64,000 nucleotides of DNA from NCBI RefSeq assembly GCF_963583255.1, contig NC_084814.1, positions 16,973,464-17,037,463 of the forward strand, written 5' to 3'. Shown piece by piece: positions 50,872-64,000 of this stretch (the stretch's first letter is position 1; every line of letters begins with the position of its first letter). A program made the position numbers and the translations under genes. The stretch is from Pyrus communis (Eukaryota > Streptophyta > Magnoliopsida > Rosales > Rosaceae). The notes below the pieces were generated by a model. That model was not told where the DNA came from, searched no databases, and worked only from the letters and a program-made list of their open reading frames with translations.

Positions 50872-51939
50872 ATGAATCGTCCTGCTGTTAAGTACACGCA
50901 CCACCGGAGCCACACTACGATGGTGGCCAATTCGGCGGAAGCGGACGAGTTCGAGTCCGTCAGGCCGCGTGTTGTGCGGATATCGGTCACCGACGGAAAC
51001 GCCACCGACTCCTCCAGTGACGACGAGGCCGAGGGCTCGTCTTTTTGTGGGACCCGCCACCGGGTCAAGAGATTTGTTAATGAGATTACCATCGAGTCCT
51101 GCTCAAACAGGGACACCGACTCTGCCGTTTGGAGGAGTCGGATGTCGAGGACCGGGAGGAAGCGGCCGTCTGGGAAATCCAAAGGCCCGGCGAGTGGTCG
51201 CCGGGATTTGAAGGCGGTTGCTGCTCCTGCGGGGAAGAAGTTCCGTGGCGTGAGGCAGAGGCCCTGGGGAAAATGGGCGGCGGAGATAAGAGATCCTCTG
51301 AGACGTGTACGGCTCTGGTTGGGAACGTTTGACACGGCCGAGGAGGCCGCTGTGGTGTACGACAACGCTGCCATTCAGCTGCGTGGACCCGACGCGCTCA
51401 CCAACTTCGCTCCTCCTCCTCCGGCGATATCTCTACCTGACGTTAAGCCGGAAGTTAGCTCTGGCTTTTATTCCGGCGACGGGTCGCACAACCACCTTTG
51501 CTCTCCGACGTCAGTGTTACGCTGTCCCTCGCCTTCCAACGAAGAAGCCGAGTCGCCGTGCCCGAAACAATCTCCGGAAGTCACCGAAGTCCGAAATGTC
51601 CGAGGGAACTCCTCCATTTCGAAGAGCTTGTCCGAGTTTTCGGATTACACAAGTTTCGAAACGTTTATTCCGAACGACATATTTAACTTCGAAACCTCGA
51701 TACCGGACTTCTTCGAGGAGAATAATCTCCGAGACGATATCTGTATTTTGAAGGAAGAAATCACCGATTTCGGAAACTTCGGCATTTCGAAAGAAGAAAT
51801 GACCGATTTCGGAAACTTGGGTGACCTGTTTGTCGATTCGGTTCAGGACTTCGGATTCGGGTCCTCGCCGTGGTCTACGGAGGACTGTTTCCAAGACATC
51901 GGCGACCTGTTTAGTTCCGATCCTCTGGTTGCGCTATGA
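50872..51939 (+). CDS. CRF: Cytokinin response factor-type AP2/ERF transcription factor
   Basis: Single exon, 355 aa. The N-terminal CRF domain is at about residues 31-75: [20 protein letters not shown] followed by [11 protein letters not shown]. The AP2/ERF DNA-binding domain is at about 123-180 ([40 protein letters not shown]), with the Ala and Asp typical of ERF proteins that bind GCC-box DNA. A putative MAP kinase site SPTSVLR is at 211-217, and the acidic C-terminus contains two tandem D-F-G-N-[FL]-[IG] segments. This order defines ERF group VI. Family members are nuclear and several respond to cytokinin in Arabidopsis; response here is inferred. The number of the CRF cannot be assigned from sequence alone. 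Confidence 0.95.
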   Translation: MNRPAVKYTHHRSHTTMVANSAEADEFESVRPRVVRISVTDGNATDSSSDDEAEGSSFCGTRHRVKRFVNEITIESCSNRDTDSAVWRSRMSRTGRKRPSGKSKGPASGRRDLKAVAAPAGKKFRGVRQRPWGKWAAEIRDPLRRVRLWLGTFDTAEEAAVVYDNAAIQLRGPDALTNFAPPPPAISLPDVKPEVSSGFYSGDGSHNHLCSPTSVLRCPSPSNEEAESPCPKQSPEVTEVRNVRGNSSISKSLSEFSDYTSFETFIPNDIFNFETSIPDFFEENNLRDDICILKEEITDFGNFGISKEEMTDFGNLGDLFVDSVQDFGFGSSPWSTEDCFQDIGDLFSSDPLVAL

Positions 51940-54900
51940 GACGAACAACACTATAGTTCTCCGTCCTTGTGTTGTCGGTTTAACGGCAAGTTTTGTATCG
52001 GCGGGAACGGAAAATCGGAATGTGTTTAATTTAATTTAATTTTTAATATTTTTTTGTTTTTGTTTTTTTATCAGTTTTGGTTTGTAATTGTTTATTTATG
52101 AACGGTGAGTTTTGGCCATACGGTGTACAGTGCGCTTGTTCTTTTTGGTTTTATCTTTTAAATGCCACGTGACTGACCCGTCCCATAATATTTTGCTTTG
52201 CGCGTCCTAATTTGCAACACATGTGGAGCTGCACACGTGCTGGGTTTATTTATAAATGAATTATCAAATTTTAAAGCTATGTTTTTTGGTTTATAAGGTT
52301 GGACCGAATCCAATAAAATTCTCACTAATTCAATAAATATTCTAAGTGCTCTTGTTTTCGACCAATTCATTCATATTAACACACATAATAGTAACAACAG
52401 CTTTGGTATCGTATATTAATTTTTGTAACGTTTTTGGGTTAAATTGCTTCCTTAAGCATTAGCATTTATGTCAACCGTTATTTGTTTTTTTTTTTTTGGC
52501 ATTGATTCTACAACGTTAAACTGAAACTTGATAATTCTCTAGGTGTTGTTTACAAAAACTCCGAATTAACATGCTATCCTACCCCCCTGGTTAGGGCTTT
52601 CAATTTTAATCCACAACGTTCCGAATTTAGGCCATCATCTCTTTCCTTAGTGTAGAACATCACTTGTAGAACCAACCAAAGTACTACTATGTACTCATTT
52701 TTATACAAATTCTTTTTTGTTTATTATTATTATTATTATTATAAATTTGGAACGTCAATAACAATTATGAATTTTTATATTGAAATATATCAGAAAGTAA
52801 TTATATTGTTTTGGATTATCACTACTCCCTAGCTACTTAAATTTGTATATGAAGTAGAAGGGCAGGACAAACTTAGAAGGAAGGTATCTTTGTTTTGAGT
52901 AGGTTTTTGATTCGTGGGAAGAATTTTGATACTTATTTGGTGGATTAGAATTAGATCTCACGTCCCTGCAATATTCCAGATAAGAAGAATGATGGGCTTA
53001 TTCATTATATCCGTTCCTTTAGGTCTAAGTAGGGATATTTGGATGCAGACATGGCAGATCTAATTATCAATAATTAAGAACAAATTAAGTAGTGGCCTAA
53101 TTGTGATCAATCCAATCATTTTCAATAAAATTAAGAAATAAATGAGTGGTTAGAGCGGGAAGGAATCTGACAGTGTCTTGAGAAATTTTTATGTCTTCTC
53201 GGCACACATATTGACACACCACATGTTATCATACAACTAAACGATAAGGTTGATATGTGACAATTTAAGATATAATTTTCAATGTCCCTGTGTCAGAAGT
53301 GTGATAGATAGTATACACCGTTTTATATTCCAGATACACTAAAAAAAATATCTCATGGGTCTTGATATATTGAAAGGAGACATGGCACGTTATTGTGATG
53401 GAATTAATGTAGGAAATGGAATCCATGGTGATATACAGTGGCAGGGTTATGGCTGTTTTGGGTGGGAGGGAGACTTTTTATTTTATGCATTGCTTGGGGA
53501 GCTTTCATTTGGTAACACGTAGATACTGTGAGCAAGTGGGAGAGTGAGACCAAAAAACAGCAATATGGATGTACATTTTTCTCTGTCAAACACTCAATCA
53601 AAATGTTTGACGAGAAAAGGGAGACAATTTTGTTGTGCAAAGAACGGTTGAAAAGATGCCAATTATTGAAGGGTCATATGACAACATTATTAGATATATA
53701 TTTGATACAACCATGCCTTGATAGGATGGACTAAAGTTTTGAGACATATATGTTGCTTATGTTATGATTGGGTGTTGAGGATCTGGTTACGTTTTTGAAA
53801 TATTTATTTTTGTGTTTTATGTATACGAGTGTAATCAAATGCGTTTGATACAAAACATTAGATATAAAAAATTCTTATGTGTTACAAAACGTCAAATTGG
53901 TATTTCATGTGTCTACATCTAAAAGAAAAAAGAGATACACCTAATCACATTAGAGTTTTAAGACCTAAAAAATCAATCATGTAACCAACACCCGATGACC
54001 ATATTATCGCCACCACTACCATCTCTACAACCATAACTTCCCCCACACTATATCATTGCCGCCGCCACCCCCGCATACATTGTCACTAGAACCACTGCTA
54101 CCATCTTCACCACTATCACCTCCATCACCCTTAACCACTATTGCCCCTGGCACTACCCTTCACCACCATGCCACCCCCACAATCGCCAACATCTCTACCA
54201 CCTGAACCACCATTGCCACCACCTCCACCCTATATGTATAATCGTGCCACCCCTACTGCGACAACTATTGCCGCCAATACCACCCTGCACCACCTTTGCC
54301 ACAAGCATGACCCGCCTCACCTTCCCCACCATTCTCTTAATATAGAAAATGGAAAAACATTACTACCAAATGGAAAAACTATATGGATAATACTTGTCTA
54401 CCCCTGATGGGGGAACTTACTTGTCTCCCCATTTCTAATTAACATATCTTCATCACACGAACTTCATAATCAGAACCGTTTATACTCTTTATAATCATCT
54501 AAAAATTATATCTGCAAAAAATCATTCAATTTGAAAATCATTAATTAGCAATTCAAATGCATCAAACAAAGGGAAGGTTCATTATGAGGATGCTACTTGG
54601 TACAAAAATCGTCGATTGGTTTGACAAACGAGGATGACTAAACGATCTTCAACTTGAATAATTTTTTGCCGACATAATTTTTAAATGATGATAAACAGTA
54701 TGAACAGTTCAGATCATGGAGTTCGTACGGTAAAAAGACATTAACCAAAAGTAAGAAGGCAAGTAGATTGTCCCCTCATAAGTGGAACGCAAGTATTAAT
54801 ATTTTCAGATATTTGGACCAAACACTTTATTTTTGTTTTTTTATTTAAAAGACACATTCCTCACCTTAAAATGCAAAATTTTATTTTACAAAGGAGTTTT

Positions 54901-56598
54901 TTAATAACTTTTATGTCCATGCATCTCTCACTTCACGTCTCATTTAATGAGATATGCGTAGACATAACTATTGTCATCGAACCCTCACTCCGTGTCTTTC
55001 TTTACCGATGAGATCTATTTGATATGAGTATCTTCCATGGGAAAGAAAAACACAGAAAAGGGAAAGCCAATGTTTGACTAATTAGTGGTTCACTTGGGAG
55101 CTCCACATGAACACCATAGTTTTGACTTGGGAGTTTGGAGAGAATTTGCAGAGTAAAGTTGTATGAATAATCACACTTTGTTTAAAAGAAACCAATTAAT
55201 CATTCATTTTGTCAACTAAACACCCGTTTAGGATGTGTACTATATTATTGTATGTTGTTAGATTGTGAACCGAAGCGGTTAAACTACTGTATCAGTTAAT
55301 CCTAATCTAACAAAAGGGAGAAAGGTTTAAATCAAGTCAAATCCAATCAACGGACAGGGTTGAAGAAAAAGCAGTCCGGTGGTCCATGAAATCGTTTTGA
55401 ATGCCATCATATAAATTGTAACAATTGTGCCTCACCCACTGCAGCAGCGGAAAAACTCACGTAGTACCTGGCTGGCTAACCCTAAAACCAGATGCCCCAT
55501 CCCACAAAATCCAAACTTCCATTCCATTTGCCGATTTCTCAAACAAGTGCCAAAATGCCCTATTAAATAGGTTTTGGCAAATTCTGGATACGGACCTGAA
55601 AGCCTTCTAGCCTGCACGCGTCGCTAATATGACAAACATACCCCTGAGAAACCCAATCTGTCTTTTTCTCTGTTTTTTTTGCCCAATCTACTTGCGATAT
55701 TTTACTTTTGTATTGCAAAATTCTGCAAACCTCCTTTATTGGGTTTCTGGTTCTTCAAAAACTTTTGCGACAAATTCCAGGCATGCATGTGTTAAATTTG
55801 CATGAATAGTAATGGTATTTATTGGGGAGGACTGAGATGTCATTTTCTTGATGGATCATGGAGTTCCAAGTGTTTAAAATGCAAGAGCTTTGAAATGATG
55901 GAGTGAGTGAGATTTTCCAGTACGTGTCCTGTGTCCTAATTATGTAGGTCTTCTGGGATTTTCAAGGACTTGTTTAGCCTTCAATTGAAGCCTGGCTGGA
56001 GAGAGATAGGGACAGCAGTTCCGTTCCTTGTTGTATGTTCTTAAACTTTTGGGGTCCCTTACAATCATACACAACATATACAAACCAACCGGTTAAGAAG
56101 AAGAAAGACCATCTCTTTTTTGTTATTTCATTTTGTTTCAGGTGATGCTTATTAGAGATATGTTCTATAACTTCTCTTACTAGATTTTTCGTAAGAAACA
56201 TTGGTTGCACGATGTCTTTATTTTATGCAATAGTTTAATAACGTAACATGTCATATCATATGAAATATGCACTACCTTTATGTAACGTTTTAGTCACACA
56301 AGAAGCTAAGACATTAGCGACACCTAGCAACAACCTTTTCAAGACCAATCAATTAAAATGGACAATGGGGCTTTCATGTTTAGTGAATTTAAATCATTCG
56401 AGACTATACTTGTCAAATTGGACAACTGTCCAACATATTATGGACAAGAAGTTCCTTCTACAGGGATAGAATTGAATATAAATAAATTGAACTCAGTCTC
56501 GATCCTGTCTAATCTAAACCACCCAATAGGTAAAGTTAAAGCAAGCACATGTAGCATTAGAACATTTTCCAAGTTGAAAGAGAAGTAGGAAACTTCGG
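51940..56598. other. 3' region of the AP2/ERF gene and long AT-rich intergenic DNA
   Basis: No gene supported. Between about 53.99 and 54.33 kb the plus strand is unusually rich in ACC/CCA triplets, giving Pro/Thr-rich open frames by composition alone. An ATT run lies at about 52.72 kb. Confidence 0.5.
53990..54330. repeat. ACC/CCA-rich low-complexity tract
   Basis: Imperfect CCACCA and CACCAC motifs recur over about 340 bp in an AT-rich setting. It reads as a decayed trinucleotide repeat; no conserved protein is seen. Confidence 0.6.
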
Positions 56599-56766
56599 TT
56601 TTTTTTTTTTTTTTTAGTACATCGATATTTTTACACTTAGGGGATGAGGAGTTCGGCTAAGTCACATAATGGACATTCTAATTTGGTATCGAATTTGCCA
56701 TCCACAAGATTCGAACCTAAGACCTCTCATTTTTAAGTAAAGGGGAATATCATCAGATTGTAGTAC
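56599..56766 (-). mobile_element. SINE, copy 2
   Basis: Reverse-strand copy of the unit at 42681-42854: poly(T) at 56599-56615, then AGTACATCGATATTTTTACA, GAGTTCGGCTAAG and the B-box region CAAGATTCGAACCTAAGACC. The target duplication was not recognised. Confidence 0.75.
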
Positions 56767-58643
56767 TTCATTCTTGAAGTTCAAGGTTGCATTTAATATA
56801 TTGTCAAATATGACAAGAATTGTGTTGAATTTTTGTTGTAAATCCAACAAAATAGTATATAGTCTCATTGAAAAGCACCAAAATAGTTGATGGAGTGATT
56901 TCATCTCTAAAGTTAGGTATACATTAACCTCAAATGAGACCATATAAATGCATGAACCAACCAACCAAACCAAAACACCTGCAATCACTCGACAAAATAC
57001 AATGCCTACCCAGATATTCATCAACCTATCCACGGTCCGTATCAATTCAACGTCATCATCCCCTCAAATATTGCACCTCGGACTTGGGGTTTTTCTTAAA
57101 TTTATATTTTCCTCTAGATTTTCTCCAATTCTTTATATATCAACATAATATTGAGCGGATCTATTAAAAAAAAAAAAAAAAAAAAGCTTGTCTGGAAGCG
57201 TTTTTTAAACGACTAAAAGCATTTTAAATCAACAAAAACACTTATGAATATGTTTGGTAAAAAATGTTAGAAGTGCTTATGGGTTTTGAGAGGTCTTACA
57301 ATTTTATTAAGATTTTCAATGTGCTTATGACATAAGAGCTTTTAAGTAATTTTGAGCATAAATACTATTTAAAGAAACAATTTCAAATGAGATCTTAATG
57401 AGTTCTCTTTAATTATAATTATACATCACAATCTTTGCAATCATAGCAATATGCAAGTGAAACACGTGTTCTTTTATGTTCACAATAAACTTGGTGCACC
57501 GAAAGAATGAATTCTTTGTCAAATTATGAATCATAATACGTAATGTATCTTGTAACTAAATTACTCTTGTCAAATTATGAGAAGCCAAGTATTTTGTGTA
57601 ACACCATTTGTGACTTATTTCGGGGAACGAGCCCTTGTGCCTCAACCTTTGTCGGGGCTAGGCCGCCTCTGCCCCCTCTCTCTCTCTCTCTCTCTCTGTG
57701 TGAACAATAACCAATACAGGGGAGGAGAGAGGTCACCAGACACATGCAAAAACCAACCCAACGCTTAAATGTTCTGCACAACGCACCAAAATCTGGCAGA
57801 TTTACTGAGTGCAACCCAGAAGATCTTCTTTGTTATTTCGTCCAACCTCTCCACTTAATCAGTCAATCACAGCCGTACACGTCATGTCAGGCTAACGGTA
57901 TTCCACCTCGAGCAGTGCAAGTGCGAGTGTTGCAACTCGGCCTTTTGCCTTTGGGGCTTGGGCCCCATTCTTGGTCCCGGTCCCCACCCCCTCCTCCCCT
58001 GTCCAGCTCACTCTTCACTGTGTCTGCGACTCTGCGCCATCCGATTGCGATTGCGGTCCCACCAGCTCTCGTGCCGATGACGTGGCTATGCATTTTTCGA
58101 TAGGAGCACCACCAGGCCCACTGAATTGTGGGCTTTTGTTTTGTTCTTATAAAGCCCATTTGGGATTGTCTGGCCAAGATTTGAACTCATGGGATTAGAT
58201 TTTGTGGTTTTTTATTTTTTTTACTTTTTCTGAATATTTTGGTTGGAGAGTTTTGTTTCTCCGCGTCCATATTTTTTTTATTGTACATCAAATTTGTGGC
58301 TGGAAATTCTGTTAGATATCCGAGCTATCAAAGAGATTCGAAATCCCTAGTATTTGTCCCGTTCATAACAATTGAGGGAAAAAGGATTTCATGTAACAGA
58401 ACAATCCCTTACATTCCAAAAAAAATCTCACTTTCTTTGTTTTTTTTCCTCTGGTTTTGAGAAACAACATATCAGATAATCAATGGAATACAAATTCATA
58501 ATTAGGGGTAACAAACTCTACTCTCGAGTGCATTGTACTCTGCAAGAAATAACCCTACGCTCTGGAAATGATTCACTAGGTAAAATAATAATTTGGATAA
58601 GCTGTGAAGCTCTTATTATTGTCACCTTCTTGGGTTAGATCAT
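56767..58643. other. Intergenic DNA with a GC-rich block
   Basis: No gene recognised. A (CT)n run lies at 57679-57706. The stretch 57.88-58.14 kb is clearly more GC-rich than its surroundings and open on both strands, without family resemblance; it may be a truncated promoter or gene fragment. Transposon-like text (GTTTGGTAAAAAATG...AAGTGCTTATGGG) lies at 57.18-57.30 kb. Confidence 0.45.
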
Positions 58644-58646
58644 TTA

Positions 58647-59249
58647 GATCATTTCCAACCGAATGGTCCAGAGGACCGAAAAACACTTGAAAACCGTCTC
58701 CAACCAAGGGCTAGGTCAAAGAGCTCATGGGCCCCACTGGACAAAAAAGGGCCAAAGGGCCAACCGGCTAGCCCAAATGAGTCAGCCAGCTAGCCCTGGG
58801 CTAGGCCAGAAATTTGAGTATTCCTGTCGGATATAATCGACATCAATATAAATATTCTTGTTGGTTATATCCAACAGGAATGCTAGGCCAAATTTTCAAA
58901 TGCAATGGCTAGTTATCGTTGGATTCAATTGTTTTTTTTTATGAATTTAAAAATTTTAAGTTAATGTTGTTTTTAAATTTAATTTGTAGTTTTTAAATTT
59001 AAGTTGTAATTTTTAAATATAAGTTGTAGTTTTTAAATTTAAATAATAATTATGTTTAGCGCTATGGCCCTGTGGCCCTTGGTTGGAGATGGTTTTTTCT
59101 GACAGGGCTAAAATGAGCCCTATGACATTTTGGCCCTCGATTGGAGATGGAGGCAAATATGATCATGTACTGTTCATTAAAATATTAATATCTTGGAGGG
59201 CTAGAGGGCTAAAACGAGCCCTATGGCCAGCCTTCGGTTGGAGATGGTC
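58647..59249. mobile_element. Tourist-like MITE, family 1, copy 2 (603 bp)
   Basis: Ends GATCATTTCCAACCGA and TCGGTTGGAGATGGTC with TTA on both sides (58644-58646, 59250-59252). It shares the body with 44760-45383, including the GGGCTAGCC-type blocks, ACTGTTCATTAAAATATTAA and the TGTCGGATATAA foldback, but is clearly diverged. Confidence 0.83.
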
Positions 59250-59252
59250 TTA

Positions 59253-60456
59253 GCATTTAGTTGGGTGGGTTAGAGATGGTCCCAAAAAACGCGTCCAAAC
59301 ACTTTTTAGTAATAATTTCAACATGCTTACAATAAATCTAATTGCATAAAAAATGTTTATGAAAAGATGTGCTTTTTAATAATCATCTTTGAACTTTCAT
59401 GGTCGTCATCACTTAGGGTTGACATATCTCTAAGTACTTTCGCACTTCTTTCTAATGAACATGAAAGAAATATTCAAACTTGAGATATGTTTCAATGTCA
59501 CAAAATAAAATTACAATTTTGACCAAGAGCTAGCTAGGATTTATTGTTTTAGGTATAGAATTGAAAGAAAAGAGGGTGAGTGACTATAAAATTATGAAAC
59601 CACTCTATTTATTTGAGGTTGTCCCCAAATCTAAATATCTAGCTAGCTTACTTTTTCTAGGAGCAAATCAAATCCGTACAACAATATGTGCAGTACGAGT
59701 AATTGCAGAAATTAAAATTTTCAGACTAAATGTATGTATGCATGCATCTGGGTTTGCAGTGAAGCAGTAGTCATGCATTGTGGGTGGAAAATCAGGCAGG
59801 TAGGGTCAAATGGGAGCCAAGTTGAGCAACCACCCGACAGCAAGACTCTTGATACAGAATCGAGTGAGATTTCCTCTATGGGTCGGACATTGATATCTCT
59901 CATGAGATTTAATGGAGGGATGGATGGATGATATTTGTTGAAATATCAAAAAACCCATCACGTGAGTGATTTGTATGGCATGGGTATACTGCCACGATGA
60001 TGTTTCGTGCTAATGATACAAGAAGACATGGTGAGATATTAACCTATTTTCCTGTATTGTTGGGATAATATGCATCAACATAACAGTGTATCTGTGTCAT
60101 ATAAGTTATTCTATACTCACACAGTACACTCCAACCATGCACTTCTTTTGTGTTTCTTTTTTGCACTTTCAACCTTCCTTTTGTTCTCTTTATCCAAAGT
60201 CTTTACCTTTTTTTTTTCCTTCTTTTTTTTCTGCTGGTTTCTTTTTGTTTATCCAAATTTTTTTCCTTTTTTCACGGCCTCAAACGTGTTATTCCGTATC
60301 TCATCTGACATAATTTTTCAGCTAGTAGAAAGAAAGATATGCAGAGAGAAATGTGTGGTTGAGAAGAATATTGGTTCGTTTTTACTGTGAAGGAGTTATT
60401 CTTCACTGCCTATAAATGATAAGCTGACACATTTACTCAAGTGATTTATTACAAAC

Positions 60457-60494
<38 letters not shown>

Positions 60495-61209
60495 GTCAAA
60501 TTGTGATTTGTGTGTAATAAAGAAAATCTACTTACATAGAAGAAGCCGTACATTTTCGTGCCCAAAATGTGTTGAAAACCAGAATTTGAGTTTGGATATA
60601 CAATTTGAATCCTCTTCCATTGTACACGCTCTTAAAATGGATTTGGTAATTACCAATACTCTACCCTCTTGGGTCATAGTTTAAGGCCTATTTAGTTGGA
60701 ATGGGCTGAATTGATGGTCCATTATTTCCTTTGAAATCATACCTATGCCTTATTGAGTGAAGGGCAGCTTGAGTCCATTCTCAAGAGTCAAATCTTTGTC
60801 TTTCCGCATTGTTAATCCAAGTGCCATTAAGGTATTCCACAGTAGTTTATGTGAGTTTGATCACAATACATGAAAATCAGGCCGTATGAGTTTGATTTCT
60901 ATAACACTGTTTTTGTAGCGTGTAAGTTTGATGGTTGTAAAAGTTATATATTCTATAAGAATCGAACTCAAAACTTTTGACCTACGGTGAAAGGCCTAAG
61001 CATTTGGATAAACTAAACTAAGATTCCATGTAAATGTAATTGTAACTTCATGGTTTAGATGAATTATTAAGATTATTTAATTTAATAGGGGTAAAAATCC
61101 ATCTTCCAGTACAACTTTTGACAGAATTTTCTCTTAATTGTAGTATGGATGATATATATCATGTAATTACTTTGTCAAGGGCAATATCAAAAGTACATAA
61201 AATCTCTCT
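59253..61209. other. Intergenic DNA
   Basis: No gene supported. An AT run lies at about 60.46-60.49 kb. GAATCGAACTCAAAACTTTTG at about 60.96 kb is the kind of text found in SINE or tRNA fragments on the minus strand. Confidence 0.5.
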
Positions 61210-62300
61210 TTAGATGAAGAGAGAAAGGAAGACGGTCAATAAACCAGAAGCCATGCCAACATTTTGAATGGTGGTGGCTGAGGAATGAGCAGGAGCAGCC
61301 GCATCTGTGACGGGGGCAGGCGCGCCAGCAGTAGTCTTGGTGTTCTTGGAAACAAGCTTGAATGGGGAAATCTTGCCAGACGATCCAGGCTTGTTGACGA
61401 CCTTGATGTGGAGCTTTTGGCCAAACTCGCAGTGCTTGCCGACGCCACTGTAGTAGTAGTAGTCACCTGGTGCTGTGAGGTCGAGGATGGTTGGTCCATT
61501 GTAATACATGTAGATGACATTCTTCTGTGTGCATTTGTCGAAGTCGTCCTTGTTGATGACTACTACGTTGCCAGAGCCGGGCCTGTAGGGGAAAACTGCA
61601 ATTCGGACCACACATTCAGGCAAGAATTGTTAGCCAGATATATATAGATATATCAAATGGTATTCAAGAGTATATGAACCTAAAGTTCGAAAATTTGTAG
61701 GCCAAGCCGAACTTGCTTTGATTTACGTAGCTCAAAGGAATTTCGATTGCCAAGACAAAACCATAGTTGGTTGGTTCGAGTTTCATCTTCATTGTTTAGT
61801 TTGAAAACAAAAATCATTTAGAATCCTAGTTAGTAAATTCGGAGTATTATACACATGTTACAAATGTACAAACTATTTAATTTATTTTCGAGAATCAAAC
61901 TGAAACTCCTTGTTTGTTTTTAAATTTAGGGTTTCGTTCTGAACCTCATTCCATGTATTCAAAACCGAAACCCTTTCAAGCCAATCAGACAGATCATTCG
62001 TTAGTTTATCGGTTAGAACCCACATTGGGAATTCAAAGCCTTTTATACAATAAATAAGATGAAAATGGATACTATTTTTTTCTTTCCTTCATAAATTTGA
62101 AAAATCAACAAGAAGTTCTTACCAAGTCTGTCACCAACCCCAAAGGTTCTTGGAAAAGCCCAGTCCTCATAGTAAGTTTTGTTCTCAGGTACAGACCAGC
62201 CCTCTTTTCCTCCAACAATGTGAGTGAAAGCACTCACTGATCCTATCAAGAAGCAGCCCATTGCTGCCGCTAGGAACACCGCAATCTGAATCTTTCCCAT
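61210..62300 (-). CDS. Early nodulin-like protein (phytocyanin family, GPI-anchored)
   Basis: Exons 62300-62123 and 61595-61210 (minus, GT-AG intron of 527 bp) join in frame to 187 aa. A signal peptide occupies residues 1-24. The plastocyanin-like domain is at about 25-125 (HIVGGKEGW, FGVGDRLVFPYRPGSGNVV, KCTQKN, LTAPGDYYYYSGVGKHCEFGQKLHI). The two Cys expected to form the structural disulphide are present (KCTQ, KHC). Of the copper ligands, the first His position appears as Asn (SGNVV) and the Cys position as Ser (YYYSG), so it probably binds no copper, as in early nodulin-like proteins. An Ala/Pro-rich arabinogalactan-like segment (TTAGAPAPVTDAAAPAHSS) and a hydrophobic tail suggest GPI anchoring at the plasma membrane. 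Its role is unknown, possibly in cell wall or signalling processes. Confidence 0.92.
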
Positions 62301-64000
62301 CTTGCCTCCCGGAGTTCTATATATCTTTCGATATATATTTCTTATAAATATTTTATTTAATTTCCCTGGTGAGCCGGTGTTGAAGGAAGCTTAATTATAA
62401 TAAAAATAAAATAAAAATAATAATATTGTAACCTAGTCCTTGTTTCCTTCAACACAAGACGGCTAAAAGAACAGTGAGATGGATGCCTGCTATAAAAATT
62501 GTTTGGAGTTGCTTGCTCCTGTGATTGCATGGTATTTTAAGGGTTTCGGACGATGTCAACGGTTATGTTGTTAGAGATATGAGAAGGGAATTTCGCCTAT
62601 TTTTCAAAGGAGAAGAGGGTTTTTAGCACGCAAAACTAACAATCTGCATGCAGTGTTATGGCTATTTTAGGAGAAATAACAAATGACTATTTGAATCATC
62701 AGGTGTCTTGTTGAACCTAATTAAGCAATTTGTTAATAAACGATTCTCTGATTTGATTATGCTTCTGTTCGATATGAATCGTTCTCAGGTTAGTTAATTA
62801 TTGACTTTAATCTGTTAGTATGGCGGATGTGGTTAATTAGTCGTTAAACTTGTCAATCAAGTGTAAGTCTGAACATGATTACCATGGACATTGTTGATGT
62901 CAATAGTTGGATTAACTTATTACACCATAAATCATACAAATGCACAAAAACATAATGATATATATTGCAAATTCACCAAAATTGAGCTACGTCCGCACTA
63001 AAGATGTTTATGGTTTCACTATGACAATGTATTACATGTACATAGAGTTTTTTATTTTATTTTACACAAATTTGTCCACTCCAACAAAACAACTACTAGA
63101 GGTTTTTGAACTTTAATCCTTAAAGAAGATTAAAATTTAATAAAAATCTGATGTTACATTGGATATTGATTTTAGTCCTTTAATGTGTACTTAATTCAAA
63201 TTCATATTATATTTTTGTTTTAATTTAATAGATATCTTATTTAATGTTGTGGAGTCTTATAATTTCTAAATTTTATACACGACGTGCTTATATGATTAAA
63301 ATTTTAGACTTCTCTTTTCATTTCTATTTAATCTTGCATTAATGGGAACATTTTTATTTAGCTTATATTTAAATAGAAAGTTGATTAGGTTAACTAAGGT
63401 TGGGTTGAAATTAGACTACAAACCATATACAATTTATATTTAACCCTTTTGGAATAGGAAAAAATCCAATTTGACTTCACCCTTCTTTAGTTTATTTAGA
63501 TAGATTGTGAAACTCCTAAATTTTCAAAGTGCTTAGAACGCGTTGTAGATTTTACTATTTTGAATGTCATAGGATGAAAGTGTATTTCATTTCGAGATCA
63601 CAACAATTTTTGGTTTACATGTAGGAGTCTATACGAATTCAGAATTTACAGTTGGACTAGGAAATTGAGGACAAATGGCATTCATTGCGTGGCTAAGTTT
63701 GCCACATGGTGTTTACCCACAATGCTAACCTAAGGACACTAATCATATTATTAGCATGTTTGGTGGAAAGTTTGTACGTTATGTGTCATAACTTGGTGTT
63801 TTTAGAGTGCCTTTGTAAGCACTTTAGTGTGATGACTATTGAAGGCTATGATGATGAATAATGAACCCTATAGTTAACGTGGAATGGTGTTATAGCATGA
63901 GGAGTTGATTGTAGAGAAACCTATAAACCAATGAGAACAACTAGTTTTGCCGCCTCATTTATAGTATAAATAGGAGCAATGCTCCATCTTTACTCTTTTT
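62301..64000. other. Intergenic DNA upstream of the phytocyanin gene
   Basis: The first few hundred bases should hold the phytocyanin promoter (minus strand; several TATA-like runs at 62.31-62.35 kb, none decisive). No further gene seen to the window end. Confidence 0.5.

Noticed and set aside
54141..54407. Pro/Thr-rich open frame
   Set aside because: Explained by the ACC/CCA low-complexity tract; no conserved motif.

Overview
This is plant nuclear DNA: genes with GT-AG introns, plant-specific protein families, and dense nested transposons with Tourist-like MITEs, SINEs and microsatellites. The genes point to a eudicot. A woody Rosaceae genome (apple/pear type) is my guess from the look of the repeats and is not proven by the sequence.

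Left third (about 1.7-19.6 kb): a stack of transposons. A degenerate LINE on the minus strand (ORF1 and ORF2 with endonuclease and reverse transcriptase) is split by a 13.4-kb Ty3/gypsy element of the Tat type, also on the minus strand. The Tat element has 1.13-kb LTRs, gag-protease, RT with two RNase H domains, and integrase, all broken by stops and frameshifts. The poly(A) end of the LINE reappears left of the Tat element, and the outer end of the right LTR is lost. A 740-bp hAT-type element sits in the LINE. Between pol and the left LTR, the Tat element carries a multi-exon gene on the opposite strand. It encodes a plant mobile domain (PMD) protein with its own TATA box, four exons in register and a coiled-coil tail. 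This is the most interesting object in the window.

Host genes: (1) an LRR receptor-like pseudokinase, 21985-25060 (+), two exons, 629 aa; (2) a ubiquitin-conjugating enzyme E2 of the 148-aa UBC8/UBC10 type, 32147-35712 (+), four exons; (3) a cytokinin response factor-type AP2/ERF transcription factor, 50872-51939 (+), intronless, 355 aa; (4) an early nodulin-like phytocyanin, 61210-62300 (-), two exons, 187 aa. They look like independent neighbours, not a pathway cluster. A frameshifted Myb/SANT-like gene (29340-30250), probably from a PIF/Harbinger element, lies between two direct 0.84-kb repeats just upstream of the E2 gene.

The rest is AT-rich intergenic DNA. It holds three Tourist-like MITEs, two copies of one SINE family, a short retroposon with a 15-bp target duplication, a 2.07-kb insertion inside an older TIR element, and a nearly perfect 154-bp hairpin upstream of the receptor kinase gene. 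All boundaries and product calls come from reading the sequence; no database search was possible.
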